A stretch of DNA of 64,000 nt from Cotesia glomerata. Its lineage: Eukaryota; Arthropoda; Insecta; Hymenoptera; Braconidae. The stretch is taken from NCBI RefSeq assembly GCF_020080835.1, contig NC_058163.1, positions 17,065,011 to 17,129,010 of the forward strand. The letters run 5' to 3'. Below are positions 26,701 through 41,700 of this stretch, piece after piece (the first letter of the stretch is position 1; the number at the start of each line of letters is the position of its first letter). Under the pieces are notes generated by a model that ran no database searches, was not told the origin of the DNA, and worked only from the letters and a program-made list of their open reading frames with translations. The position numbers and the translations under genes were made by a program.

Positions 26701-29700
26701 AATAAACAACCTATCCTACTGAATGACTTAACCGATTCCGTCATCTCTTATTTCGTTGTTTTTATAACTTGATCTTCGTAACCATCCAAAATTTAAGTAT
26801 GTTGAGTAGGGTGTCCGTTATTTCCCAAGTTGATTTTTTTTTCGCTGCCGCCCCCTGGATTTTTAGTTCTTGACCTAAAAAAAAATATCTTACATAAATA
26901 AGCTCTTAATTACCAAATTAAACCGTGCCCGAATCGAGTTACATTTCCCATTTAAAAAACATGAGAATTTGGAGCTTTTTGGAATTAATTTTTTTCCTTC
27001 GAAAAAAATGCCACTACGACTATGATCGATGCATATTCTGATGGGAAATTTAATGCTTTACAAAAAAGTTCTTATAATTTTTCGATAAAATCAATTCTTT
27101 AAAAGTTATTTGTGGTTTAAGTTGTGTATATATATAGTTATTATCATAGTTTTTCAGTCTTGCTATGAAGTTTCATGTATTATAGTCATTTATTTCATCT
27201 ATAAATGTTCCAAAAATTTTATTAAAAAGATTAACAGTTACAGTAACGTTAACAATGCGATGTATCAAATGCATTCTCAATAATATTGCCGCTTATATGT
27301 ATTTTTTCTGTCTCTATTCACATTTATTTGTTAAGCAATTTTTAGTCGCATTATGATTTATGATAAGTATTTTTGTTTTTAGGAATAATTTGCACTAAAT
27401 ATTGTTTTTTGTTCTTTTTCATGAGTTAAAATATCGATGTATTCTTGAATTAATCGAAGCGCTCTTTCGGCTACATCGTTACCATTGGAAATTAGTAACG
27501 ATATCTAATCTTTCCAAACAATTGTTATTGGTAGCCCATTTCTCAAAGTTAATCTCGAGGAAATTTTTATTTACGTTGAATCGAACAAAAAATTTAATTT
27601 GAATTAATGAAAATTAATTTATTTAATAAGAAAATCAATATTTTTTTTTTTGTAAATTTCATTATCTAAATTAACTATATAGCGTTTAGGAGGAATTAAA
27701 ATCGAAATTTTCATCACATTTTAATGCTTCAAGGTAGTTGGATCCTGCAAGGCATATCCAAGAAAATTATGAAATTTTTCAAATATATATATAATTCACC
27801 ACCAAAATTTCAGACCAATTTACCACACCGTTTTTGAATAATCAATTATCGAAATTGCATTCTGCACTCTGCGTATAAATTACGCAATTTCGAAAATTAA
27901 TTACTCAAAAAACGGTGTGGTGAATTGATTTGAAATTTTGGTGAATTATTAAGATATTTATCTTTCAAAAAAAAATTTCATCCCTGATAGCCACCTTACC
28001 TATAACTTACTGTCAATCTACGTCCGCAATTTGAAGCAAACTTGACGGAAAGAGTTGGCAAAGCGAGCGATTACCTATTAGTTACCTATAACTTACTCTG
28101 CAAATAGACGTCAAAACTTGCTGTACAAGTATTTCCGTCAAATTGTTGTAAGGTTGAACGGAAATTTAACTACAAGTTTGATTGTTAACTTGTATTCAAG
28201 TTGCGGCCGTAGATTTCCATCAATTTGCTTACAACTGTTGTTGAGTGAAGAATTACTGCCAACTTGATGTATAAATTAACCGTAACTGCTGGAAGTCAAC
28301 ACTTACTGAGAAAGCGCTGGCTATCAGGGATAGTTTTCTTAAAACATGCCTTGCAAGACCCAACTACCTTAATCATTTTTCGTTTTACGTGAAGTGATAT
28401 ATTTGGATGAAAAAAAGCCAAAGCAGTTTTCTTACCCGTTAAATACCATATAGTTTTTGAATTTGTGCAATACTGCCTTAGAAATTTTCTTATCAGTCGT
28501 CCTGTATTGATACACAGTCGTGATATAATTTAAATCGTGGAATGGAACTGATACTGCAAGAGGTTCCACAAACCAAAATGACACATCAATAAATACTAAA
28601 CTCGTGAAAAATTTAACTTGACTCAAGAGCAAGAATTTTGAACCAAGAACACCATTTTGCAGAAAAATAATTTCTGAAGTCAAGAGGAAAAATTCTCGAA
28701 TCAAGATATATTTCTTGGTTCAAGAAAATTTTCTTGATTTAAAAATGTTTCTTCTTGACTCGAGAGTGTTATTTTCTTCGAAATGGTGTTCTTGGTTCAA
28801 GATTCTTAATCTTAAGTCAAGTTAAATTTTTTATCCGTGTATGAATGAACAAATATCCAAAAGATTTTGTTGCGTTACAAGATCTAACTCGAAAATGTCT
28901 TGAAAAATATATATTTTCAACGAACAAATTGCTTTTGACGTCTATCGTGCATGGTAAAATACACCTGGTTTGTAAAATTTGATTTGATCGGCACTCTAAT
29001 AATGCGATTAAAAATTGCTTAACAAATGAACAAATAAATGTGAATAGAGACAGAAAAAATACATATAAGCGGCAATATTATTGAGAATGCATTCGATACA
29101 TCGCATTGTTAACGTTACTGCAACTGTTAATCTTTTTAATAAAATTTTTGGAACATTTATAGATGAAATAAATGACTATAACACATGAAACTTCATAGCA
29201 AGACTGAAAAACTATGATAATAACTATATATATACACAACTTAAACCACAAATAACTTTTAAAGAATTGATTTTATCGAAAAATTATAAGATAACTTTTT
29301 TGTAAAGCATTAAATTTCCCATCAGAATATGCATCGATCATAGTCGTAGTGGCATTTTTTTCGAAGGAAAAAAATTAATTCCAAAAAGCTCCAAATTCTC
29401 ATGTTTTTTAAATGGGAAATGTAACTCGATTCGGGCACGGTTTAATTTGGTAATTAAGAGCTTATTTATGTAAGATATTTTTTTTTAGGACAAGAACTAA
29501 AAATCCAGGAGGCGGCAGCGAAAAAAAATCAACTTGGGAAATAACGGACACCTTAATATTGAGTTTCATTAAGATACGTTACGAATTGTAGACGCTATCG
29601 TCGCGAGAAGCCACGTTGTATCGTATAAATATATATATTGTGTCATGGGAAAAATTCCCCATGTCAAAAGACTAGTTTGGCTATTTGTTTTATTTTATTT

Positions 29701-32700
29701 TTCTCTATCATTATTAATTATTTTGGATAAGCTGAAGGAATGCGGAGATTCGACGCGCCTGTGTCGCCCCAAGCGGCCTTCTGATCAGAGTGTGAAGCTC
29801 GAGGTAAGACTTATAACCGAAAACGCGCCGAATTTGTATTGATAAAATTAATAAAAGTTTAAAATATAAAAGCGCCTAGAAAATGGAAACAGAAGTACTA
29901 CAGTTTCTATCGTAGTATGGAGTTTAAAGGGAGGAGGTAGCGTAGTATTGACAACTACTGAGAGTTAAGTGTATACTGAGAGAAAGTAAGTGGAGAATGA
30001 CCCGGTAGCTTAACTGGTAAAGCATCCTGACATGTAATCGGGGAGATCCAGGTTCGATTCCTGGCTTGGTTAATTTTTCATGGATTTTTCAAAGTTGCCC
30101 TTTATTCTCAGTAGCTTTCCATCGTTAATACTTAACATATAGTCGAACAGATACTAGCATTCACCATCAACTAGTGTTCAAGTTCGATGGTTGTCCATCG
30201 ACCTAACTATCCGAAGACGAATTGTCTCAAATTGTTAGTGAAGATGGAAATTTCCATCCACTTGAAATTAGATTTATACTAGCATGAAAATGACCGAATA
30301 GGTGATAACGGGTTAGAAGAATTATAATAAAAATCACGGTTGATAAAATTAATAAAAGATTAATTATTGTATTATGAAGTATAATTACTATTAAGCATTT
30401 GCGATCCACCGACGGACCGAATTGAGTTTTATTATTTTGTTTTTATTATTAATTAATTTCAGCAAAATTAATTGTTTATTTTATCGTATAAGTAATTATA
30501 AATTAATTCGGGATTTTTACGAGCCGTTGACGGACCGAATTTAATTCTTTACTTAATTATTAATTAATTTGAGCAAAACTAATTGTTTATTACCTTGTAT
30601 TATCAATTATAAGTTAAATTGGGAATTTTGCGCGCCATTGACGGACCGAATTTAATTTTTCGTTATGATTAATTAATTTGAAGATCGATTAATTGCTTAC
30701 GTCATCGTAGTATTAATTATAAGTCATTTAAATTATTATCTGCGAGCAACTGACGTATCAATATTATTGTTGTTTCTTTTAGTTATTATTGTTCGTTCAT
30801 TCGGCGAAGAATTAACTGTTATTATAGTAATTTTTGGAAAATTATTAATAATTCTTGGTGACTGTTAAAATAAATTGTTGACTGGACATTCGGCGATTAC
30901 TGATTTTTTGTTTTTCTTTTTTCCGAGCTTACTTAGATTTAAGCATTTTACGTTTCGCCGTTCATTCGAATTTTAAATCTCTTCGTCATTGACCCACCGC
31001 CCGACGACAAACGACAACGACTTCGAATCGTGGAACGGTAAATTCCTGGCGCCAAACTACCTTCGAAACCTAGGTAAGCCATTTTAGGTGGTGCTCTCCG
31101 GCCCTGTCGACGCCAGTGCCGGTGAAAAGACCATTATAATATACATGGATCATTCCATGTCAAATCGACCAATAGTTGGAATCGACCCCTTCCGACTTGG
31201 ATGAAATTTGGTCACAAGTTTGTTTTTATCATAAAACAAAGTTGTGCCAAAGGAAAAAATTTTAAAAATTTTTTTCGAAAAGTTATGCAAAATTCAAAAT
31301 TTCGCAATTTTTCCAGTTTTTCAATTTTGTTTTTGTAATATCTCGAAAACTATTATAGTTACAGACATGGGACTAAGTTCATTTTAAAGGGGATAGGACT
31401 ATAAGTAAAAATTTTTTTTGGGTAAAATTTTTGAAAAATCAAAAAGTGGGAAAATTTTGAAATTTTTAAAATCTTAAAAATCAAAGCCCGCTATAAAATT
31501 TTTAGCTCATTTTTTTTTACAGAGTACCTCTTACTAATCTTAAAATATCCTGAAATTTTCAAGAGGGTGTTTTTTTTTCTTAGAAGATATAGAAAAGATA
31601 AAGAAAATAATTTTTTTTTTAAACTTCAGATGATCTTAAGTTAAATAATTATTTAATTTACTCATAAAGTTTTTTCTACTTCATAATTACCATGTAAGAT
31701 TTCACTAGCGGTCTCTCTTTTCCATGAAAAGATTCTTCTAAAGATCAGCTAATTTATTGTTTACTACAGTAAAAAGTGACAACAATTTCTAAGTACTGCT
31801 GTGAATAATATTGTTTATCTTACAACGTTTTAAATTTTGTGTCTTGTTACAAAGTCAATAATGAAAAAAGATAAGTGTTCAATTGGTTTATTTCGAAATG
31901 AAAAATGCTCTGAAGGAAAATTAATTGATTGTCATGATTTTTCCGATGCATATCGAATTTCTTTGAGTGCGAGAAGTGGAACAGTTGTTAATTCTATTTG
32001 CAGTGACCACAACAAACAATTCCATGTCGATTACATTTATAATCAGAAATTTTGTGCTGATCCGTATAAAATTCATGTTGTTAAAATACTTAAATCATTA
32101 AAAGTAGTTAGTTTTGAATTCTATAATCGATCTAAAAGCATCGTACCTTTTATTTCACCGAGAAGTAAATTGTGTATTTCATATACAAAAAAAATTCATG
32201 ATGAACTAAAAAACCATCATGAAATCGAATTTGAAGCCCAACAATAGATCGTCTTAATGCTATTTCAAATTTGTTCAGTTTATCTCCAATAAAAAGAAAG
32301 GATTTAGATCGATCAAGAACTTACGCCCAACTTAAATATTGTGAGATAAAATCTAAGTTACATTCATGCTTCGAACATGTTATGGATGATACATTGTACA
32401 CGATTGACTATAAAACTTCAGTCATTGACGATGATTCAGAAATTACTGGAAAAAAAATAATACTTGAATTGAAAAAAAAATTTGATAGTACAAGCAAATC
32501 GAAAGAAAAAATGCAAATATTATCTGTACTACCATCAAGTTGGTCAACAGAAAAAATTGTATTTTTGGTGCATCAACGTACATGATAAAAAAGGTAAAAG
32601 AAAAAGTACAACAAGATGGTATTTTATTTATTCCTGATGAAAACAAAGGCCACTCTTTACTGAAAGCTGCTGAAGATAGAGTTCAAGAGTTTTTTAGAAG

Positions 32701-35700
32701 TCAAAATGTCAGTCAAGAATTACCCGGCAAAAAAGAATACAAATCTGTTATTGAAAATGGTCAACGAGTGCAAAAGCAAAAACGGTTAGTATTGGGTAAC
32801 TTAACCGAAATTTACCAATCGTTTCAACAAAAATACCCATTTGATAAAGTAGGTTTATCAAAATTTGCGACCGCGACCGCGTCGACGGCCCGGGCTACGG
32901 CATTTATGCATTTAGTTTTAGTTTTGTTTATGAGTTGAATTATTTTGTTAATTATTAATTATTATTGATTATTATTATTTTTATTTGTTATTAATTAATT
33001 ATTAATAATCATTGGAAACGACGTTGAAAAGTAAAAAGGGAATTTGTTAGTTCGCCATCACCGCGATAGATGGCGTCGCTTGTTCGCTCACAGTAAAAAT
33101 CGCCGAGCTAATATAAGCGAACCCGCGTCGTGATAATTTTTGTTCTTTTCAAACCAAAGAACAAAAATTGACTTCATCTGAAATTAATAATTGATTAAAA
33201 TATTTCGAATAAATTCGAAATATCCAATTAATAATTAATTTTTAAGTCCCAGCGACTATTTAGTATAGCAAAATAATTTTACGAAAATTATTTATTTTGT
33301 ATGAAGATTATTTTCTAAGTGTCGTGAATGAATTTGTATGGAAATGTATTTTGATTTGAATTTATGAAATCTGTTAATTTGATTGAATAAATTTAATATT
33401 TAATTTCGGAAATTTAAATAAAAACTTAGAAACTTTCGGGGATTTCCCGAAGTTCGACGGCGAGCGATAGGTGGCGATAATTCGCCAATAATTTTCGCTG
33501 TTAGTAATAATTTTCGGGTTGATAAAGCCCGAAAAATATCCGCCGTTGAGCAACCTTTCTCTGGGGTTAATTTCTCGTCTAGAGACTTCTGGCCGAGGAA
33601 TTAGAAGAGGGTCCACTCTACCTGATGCGGACTACCACAGGTAAGTGAACTTGATCTCCTACGAGAAAAGGCGACTCTCCACCTGGAGGCCTTCAGCCAA
33701 AAGGTGGCAACCACAGCCGATTAGGTGGGGCGAGGTGGATTTTATTCACTCTCCCCTTGGGAATCGCGAAGTAAGGCGAAGTCAGGGATCGCGCACCAGA
33801 GGGCCGACGGAAGGGAATTAGCGACGCGTTTTTGTAAGCAACGGGAGTATGATATTACCGAATTCGGTAATGATATTAGTAAGCGCCGTGTATGTATGGG
33901 TTTTGTTTAATTAATCGCCGTTATTGTAAAATGTATAAATCCACAGATTCGGTAGAATCTGGCGCCAAGTCCCGTTCAAACGGAGCGCTAGACTACCGAG
34001 TATATTTACTGTAAGCAGAACGGTATTTTGAGGTTGCATAATTTTATTAATTTTACAGACCTTTTTTTCCTTCAAGAATACTTTATGATAATACGTTACA
34101 TCTTATATTATCAATATTAACTAATTATAGTTAGTGATAAATATGAATTCTATTTAAAATTCATAAAATTCACTGGCACAAACTATAGCGACCCAGATTT
34201 TTAGATTTTAACTTTTTTCTTATGGGGAACATAACCTCCCGATGATAGAAAAGTATGAAACTATAGTTAAAAAAAAAGGTGGATACGCGACGGAAGCTTA
34301 TGCGCTGTGAGCACGTGTGTATATTATAAATATATATATGTCGCTGTATAACGTGTTATAGGTGTGGTGCTGTAAGCGCTTAATGCATCCAACGCGAACG
34401 CACCCAAAGATATTTCACATCCTGGATTTACACATGCCGGGGTGCGTTGGAATTATTTTTACGTAAAGTATAGCTTAATGGAAATAGTTTTCCATGAAAA
34501 GAAAAATGCAGCCAACGTAATATTAAAGTTGGTACTGTAGAATAGATGAAGTAAACTAAAATCTTAGAGACTCTCACAAATGTTAATGAACTAAAGTATC
34601 TTGTCTGCAATTATTTTGTTATTTATTCACTTTTAATTTCCAACAAAACAGTATTGAAATTAAATGATCAATTTTTTGAGTTACAAAAATTATCAAGTTT
34701 TTTTCTACGATTATATGAAATATAAAGATTTTGATTGATAATTTAGTTTATTAATCTTAACCAAAGAGTATATGCGGCTTATTTATATAAAATTTTATTA
34801 ATGCAACTAGATATTGTACGAAAAATAAAGATTAATTTATTAATATTACAATTTTAGGAACATTTAATTTTCGCGGGATTTAATTTTCGCGGGAAAGGTA
34901 CAAATTTTGAATTAAACATTTTTTTAATTACAAAAAATGTTAAGATTTTTTTTATTATAAAATCTTAAGAATTAACTATCAAACAACTTTACATGTGAAT
35001 TTTTTAAAATTATTCATATTTTCTTCTAATTAAATTTTATTTAGTAACAACAGTCAATACTTAAAAGAGCTAAAATTGTTTGGGTTTGCTTTCATCGAAA
35101 AAGTCAGCTAATCAAAGTCTTAAGGTGCAATTTCATGCTGACGCTTGTCGCTGGCTTAGAGCAGCGGAAGGAGCCGAGAGCGACCGAAGTCCGTTGCCCC
35201 TCGCGCGCCAAAGTTCCACCACCAAACCGCCAGCATTTACTCCAATACATGGAAGCTGAGCACGTTCGTGAGTCGGCAAGCCAAAAGTGAGGCTTGGAAA
35301 AAAATGAAGTCAGCGCGAGGATCCTCGCGTGTGACGTCATGCGTCAAATTTTTTATGTTTTCAGGTTCTTCTTTTATAAATTATAAATTATAATAATAAT
35401 AATAATAATTATTATTATTATTATTATTATTTATCATTAATAATTGTTATTACGTTTAATGCTTACTCGGAATTCCTAAATGCAAGTTAAATATAAATTA
35501 CCACTGTGTCCTTGTAAGATGCCTTGATAGGCGCGCGGCAAATTTTTTGGCTCGGGTGCCTAAAGTACCGGGTTCGAGAACTCGGCAATTTTTTTTTTTT
35601 TATTTTTTTTTAAACAAAAATATTTTTTATTTTGTTTTTTTAATACAAATTACTGTTATTACTTGTTAATTTTTTTTTTTGCTTATAATTAAATTTTTAC

Positions 35701-38700
35701 ACAAGCAAACGTATAAAATTTATTATTAAAATTGTAATTATTGTTTTATTGTTATTCTTAGTATTATTATTATTATTGTTATCATTATCATTATTATTAT
35801 TGTTAATATTATGGTTAATAGTTAATGATAACTTGAAATTCCTAAACGCAATTTAAATATAAGTTACTACTCATTCTCAATAAGCTGCCTTGATAGGCGC
35901 GCGGTAAATCTTTTGGCTCGGGTGCCTAAAGTACCGGCTTCGAGAACTCAGCAATGTTTTTTTTTTTTTTCAAACAAAAATTTTGTTTCATTTTTTTTTT
36001 TTTTTCATTTTTATAATTTTTTTTTTTATCTCTTTCCACGTTACCCATGGGGTAAGATAAAATGGTACGCACTTTTTTTAACGTGGTATCCCCAGTAGGT
36101 CTAATCCACGAAAAAATCAAAAGAAACCTTCAAATCCAAGTATCTTAAAGATTGCACATAAATAATTAAAGCTAACCATTTGGTATAAAAATATATTCTA
36201 ATCACAGCCAAAATATTGAATAAATATTTTAGAAAAAAATTAATTCTACATTTAACCTATTCGATAAATTCGTAAACGTCCCAGTTTTCATCTGGGTTGT
36301 AAGCTTGCAAGCGAAGTTTTTCTTTTGATTTTGTGTCTTCCTTATTATATAAATTATTCGCGTCCATTTTCGAAAGATGTTCCCTATCTATATTTGCAGT
36401 GGTCGCACTGTCCCCCCTAGTCCTCATAGCTGTTTTCACGACGCAAAGTGAATTGAGTGTACTCGCGTCAAGACCATTCCTTTTTTTTTTTTTACGTCTG
36501 GGATGAGTGAGAACGCTCTTTCAGCCGCAGCATTTGAATGAGGTAATGCCCTCACTATACCCAGCAATAAACGCAAACTATCGTACCGAAAACCACCATC
36601 AGAATCGGTAACAGAGCAAATTGCCATCCACATTTCATCAAATGACAATTTGCCCCATTCTTCCTTCTGAAGGTCATTTTCGTGATGTAAGGATTGCCAC
36701 TCGCGAGTAACACTTTCTTCGTCGGTAACACGCAAATGGCGACAAACGTTAATCACGAAAGCGAGTGTCTTGCTGCGATCCGAATAAAATAACGCGGGAT
36801 ATCTCTCGAATACCGTCAAACTTTTTAAAAACGGGTCATCGAACGGAAGTCTTTTGACGATTTGCTGTGCCGCAGTAACGTAGAACTGAAGGCATTTTTG
36901 ACGGAATGTGTCGATTTCCGCTTGTGGAGTCCCTTCAGAAAGTTTATTTTTTAAATATTCGTTACAATCATGACCAACATCAATTTCGGATAAATCAAGC
37001 TGATTTGCGCCATTTTCGAATTTGATTTCACGAGCATATGCATCGAATATTTCTGGCTGCAACACAGCAGGTTTCAAAAATTTCTGTAGAGTCTCCAGAA
37101 GCATCATTTTTGAATAAGGCTGCAAGCAGTGAACTAAAGTTTTTTTCATTTTGAAAAAAAGCGTTTATTGAAAAATCTAGTGTGAAATGCAAAAAGCATC
37201 AATGGCATTTTAAAATTTCAAGAAGTTCATCTGAAAGACTGTTCAGCCATCAGTGTATCCCAATTTTTTAAAATTTTATCAATCGCGGAATGACGCGACA
37301 ACCATCTTGTTTCAGCATATCGCGTTATTTTCGATGGATAGCCATCTTTCGCGATTTTCAAAAAACTTTTCAGGATCGTCCGTTGAAAATAACGCGATAT
37401 GCTGAAACAAGATGGTTGTCGCGTCATTCCGCGATTGATAAAATTTTAAAAAATTGGGATACACTGATGGCTTTTTTAACTGAACAGTCTTTCGAAAAAG
37501 GCAAACAAGCAGATGAACTTCTTGAAATTTTAAAAATGCCATTGACAAAAGCATATTTGCTTTTTTTGCATTTCACACTAGATTTTTTCAATAAATTAAA
37601 CGCTTTTTTTCAAAATGAAAAAAACTTTAGTTCACTGCTTGCAGCCTTATTCAAAAATGATGCTTCTGGAGACTCTACAGAAATTTTTGAAACCTGCTGT
37701 GTTGCAGCCAGAAATATTCGATGCATATGCTCGTGAAATCAAATTCGAAAATGGCGCAAATCAGCTTGATTTATCCGAAATTGATGTTGGTCATGATTGT
37801 AACGAATATTTAAAAAATAAACTTTCTGAAGGGACTCCACAAGCGGAAATCGACACATTCCGTCAAAAATGCCTTCAGTTCTACGTTACTGCGGCACAGC
37901 AAATCGTCAAAAGACTTCCGTTCGATGACCCGTTTTTAAAAAGTTTGACGGTATTCGAGAGATATCCCGCGTTATTTTATTCGGATCGCAGCAAGACACT
38001 CGCTTTCGTGATTAACGTTTGTCGCCATTTGCGTGTTACCGACGAAGAAAGTGTTACTCGCGAGTGGCAATCCTTACATCACGAAAATGACCTTCAGAAG
38101 GAAGAATGGGGCAAATTGTCATTTGATGAAATGTGGATGGCAATTTGCTCTGTTACCAATTCTGATGGTGGTTTTCGGTACGATAGTTTGCGTTTATTGC
38201 TGGGTATAGTGAGGGCATTACCTCATTCAAATGCTGCGGCTGAAAGAGCGTTCTCACTCATCCCAGACGTAAAAAAAAAAAAAGGAATGGTCTTGACGCG
38301 AGTACACTCAATTCACTTTGCGTCGTGAAAACAGCTATGAGGACTAGGGGGGACAGTGCGACCACTGCAAATATAGATAGGGAACATCTTTCGAAAATGG
38401 ACGCGAATAATTTATATAATAAGGAAGACACAAAATCAAAAGAAAAACTTCGCTTGCAAGCTTACAACCCAGATGAAAACTGGGACGTTTACGAATTTAT
38501 CGAATAGGTTAAATGTAGAATTAATTTTTTTCTAAAATATTTATTCAATATTTTGGCTGTGATTAGAATATATTTTTATACCAAATGGTTAGCTTTAATT
38601 ATTTATGTGCAATCTTTAAGATACTTGGATTTGAAGGTTTCTTTTGATTTTTTCGTGGATTAGACCTACTGGGGATACCACGTTAAAAAAAGTGCGTACC

Positions 38701-41700
38701 ATTTGATCTTACCCCATGGGTAACGTGGAAAGAGATAAAAAAAAAAATTATAAAAATGAAAAAAAAAAAAAAATGAAACAAAATTTTTGTTTGAAAAAAA
38801 AAAAAAAACATTGCTGAGTTCTCGAAGCCGGTACTTTAGGCACCCGAGCCAAAAGATTTACCGCGCGCTTATCAAGGCAGCTTATTGAGAATGAGTAGTA
38901 ACTTATATTTAAATTGCGTTTAGGAATTTCAAGTTATCATTAACTATTAACCATAATATTAACAATAATAATAATGATAATGATAACAATAATAATAATA
39001 ATAGTAAGAATAACAATAAAACAATAATTACAATTTTAATAATAAATTTTATACGTTTGCTTGTGTAAAAATTTAATTATAAGCAAAAAAAAAAAATTAA
39101 CAAGTAATAACAGTAATTTGTATTAAAAAAACAAAATAAAAAATATTTTTGTTTAAAAAAAAATAAAAAAAAAAAAATTGCCGAGTTCTCGAACCCGGTA
39201 CTTTAGGCACCCGAGCCAAAAAATTTGCCGCGCGCCTATCAAGGCATCTGACAGGGACACAGTGGTAATTTATATTTAACTTGCATTTAGGAATTCCGAG
39301 TAAGCATTAAACGTAATAACAATTATTAATGATAAATAATAATAATAATAATTATTATTATTATTATTATTATTATAATTTATAATTTATAAAAGAAGAA
39401 CCTGAAAACATAAAAAATTTGACGCATGACGTCACACGCGAGGATCCTCGCGCTGACTTCATTTTTTTCCAAGCCTCACTTTTGGCTTGCCGACTCACGA
39501 ACGTGCTCAGCTTCCATGTATTGGAGTAAATGCTGGCGGTTTGGTGGTGGAACTTTGGCGCGCGAGGGGCAACGGACTTCGGTCGCTCTCGGCTCCTTCC
39601 GAGCAACATCGACGCTGCTCGCTCACGGATACAGTAGTGTATCATTGTGTGGCGTGTGGGTAGAGGTCTAGGGAAAGGGTAACTTTTACCCACGATCTGG
39701 CTGCACTGGCTTAGAGCGTCAAATGAGCTTAAATTGTATACAGTTTCGACTGGAGCGCCATCTTAAATTAATGCAGCGTCAGTCAAAACTAAACATTGTT
39801 TAGTTCGTAAGAATCAGCGTCAAGCGTCAGCATGAAATTGCACCTTAAGGAAGTCCTTTCGCTCCAGTTGAGTCATAACAACTGTAGTAGTAAATTTTCA
39901 ATAAATTAAAATACAAAACCCATAAAAATTCCTAAAATTAAAAAATAAATAGTATATGAGGCATTAATCGTTGAAATTTTGAAAATTAAAAAAAAAAATA
40001 GTTAAATACAAAAATTAATTTGACTGTTGTAAATCAGCTGTTAGTAACCTGTTCGTGATTTGGCAACGCTTTATTTCGGTTGTTTACATTTTCATCTGCA
40101 CAATATAACCTTAACCGTGTTTAACTTTTTGCAGACAGTGTAAATAAATAAATTAATTAAAAATGTTTAGTCACAAAACCATAACATTCTAATGTCTCAT
40201 GGCAGGAATGCTAGTATTTTTTAATTATTGTTTTATTTTTCAATTATGAATTATGAAAATTTGTTAACAATAAATTAACTAATAAGTATGCATGAAACAC
40301 ATAAGCGCGTTAAAGTTTAGTTTGAATTTATTGAATTGTCTGAAGCTCGCGCGCTACGCAACGTTGCCAAATCTTTTGACTCCATTTTATTGTAGGTAAC
40401 TTGAGAATTTTTTGTGATTTTTAAATATTAATTTCTCAATAAATATATCGGTAACTGATATATTTTATTGCAAAAAAAGAAACCTGAATATTTCGAAAAT
40501 CTGATTTTTAGTTTTTTTTTACTTCATCTAATCCATGACTGATAGTATAATTCGAGAAATACTGCAAACGTCTGATTTTCTCGTAAGACTCTGAACAAAT
40601 ACTAACATTTAAAAATTTTATTTTTTCAAAAATTTATCCGCTAAAGTATAAATTTAAACCTCACTATAAGATAAATAAGGACCTTAACTATTAGAAAAAC
40701 ATTAAATTTACTCATAATCTAATATTTTTTATTTTACATTGGCGGCGAAAGGACCTCCTTAAGTAATTCTGTTCGAGCGGTGTACAGAACTACGATATCT
40801 CAGTAGTAGGTGTCTGTAGATGGCATTTCAATCGAATTGAGCAGAAGTTTTAAACGACGATATTCTTTACATAACACTTATATTAATTATGAGTTTGACG
40901 AATTGTGTTAATTCTTAACAACAATATCATAATAACAATAAATAATCATTAAAATAATAATAATAACGACAATACCAACAATAACAATAAAGATAACACT
41001 GAAAGTTGTCATAATAGTAACAATAAATTAATGATGAAAATAATAGTAATAATAATATTTATCATTATGAATATTATTGTTATTAAATTATTAAGCATTA
41101 AAGTATTAAATTTAAATTTACAACTACCACAACTACAAAAAATGTTAAAATTTTTTTTCGAATTTATGTGAAATTAAAAGCTTACAATCGATAATTTAGT
41201 TTATTAATCTAAGCCAAAGAGTATTCGCGGCTTATTTATATAAAATTTTATTAATGCTGCTAGATATTGTACGAAAAGTGATACTTAAAATGATTTATAT
41301 TGAAACTTTATAATCATTCAATTTCTGCGGGAAAAATACAAACTTTGAATTGAAAATTTTTTTAATAACAAATAATGTTAAAAATTTTTTTTAATATAAA
41401 ATCCCTAGAATTAATTATTAAATAACTTTCCATATGTATTTTTCTAAATATATTTTCTTTTAATTCAATTGCATTTATTACCTAGAGTCAATACTTAAAA
41501 GAGCTAGAATTGTTTGATTTTGCTTTCTTCGGAAGTCAGCTGATCAAGATCTGAGTAATTCTGTTCGAGCCCTGTACAGATACTACAAACGTCTTGATGA
41601 TTGTAGCCTGTAGATGGCACTACTTGTTAATTAAGCGAAGTTTGAAACGATGATATTTCTTACATAATACGAATATTATTTATAAGTTTACGAATTGTGA

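Larger units (their letters stand above)
35124..39844. mobile_element. 4.7-kb TTAA-flanked palindrome carrying mirrored hAT fragments
   Basis: The ends GGTGCAATTTCATGCTGACG and complement are flanked by TTAA (35120-35123 and 39845-39848). Left arm 35124-37331 and right arm 37386-39844 are near-identical reverse complements around a 54-bp loop (37332-37385). The left arm has lost about 250 bp near its tip (at a GCTTAGAG repeat) and three short pieces near the centre. Each arm carries a hAT transposase C-terminal part and two tRNA-like GGCTCGGGTGCC...GGTTCGAGAAC segments. TTAA is not the 8-bp duplication of hAT elements. Confidence 0.8.

Noticed and set aside
29999..30073. Functional tRNA gene
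   Set aside because: Good A and B boxes but mismatched acceptor stem and no T33 in the loop; kept only as a tRNA-like repeat.
35104..39693. Frames of 78-106 codons near the palindrome tips
   Set aside because: Mirror images of each other in the palindrome arms with no domain; by-products.
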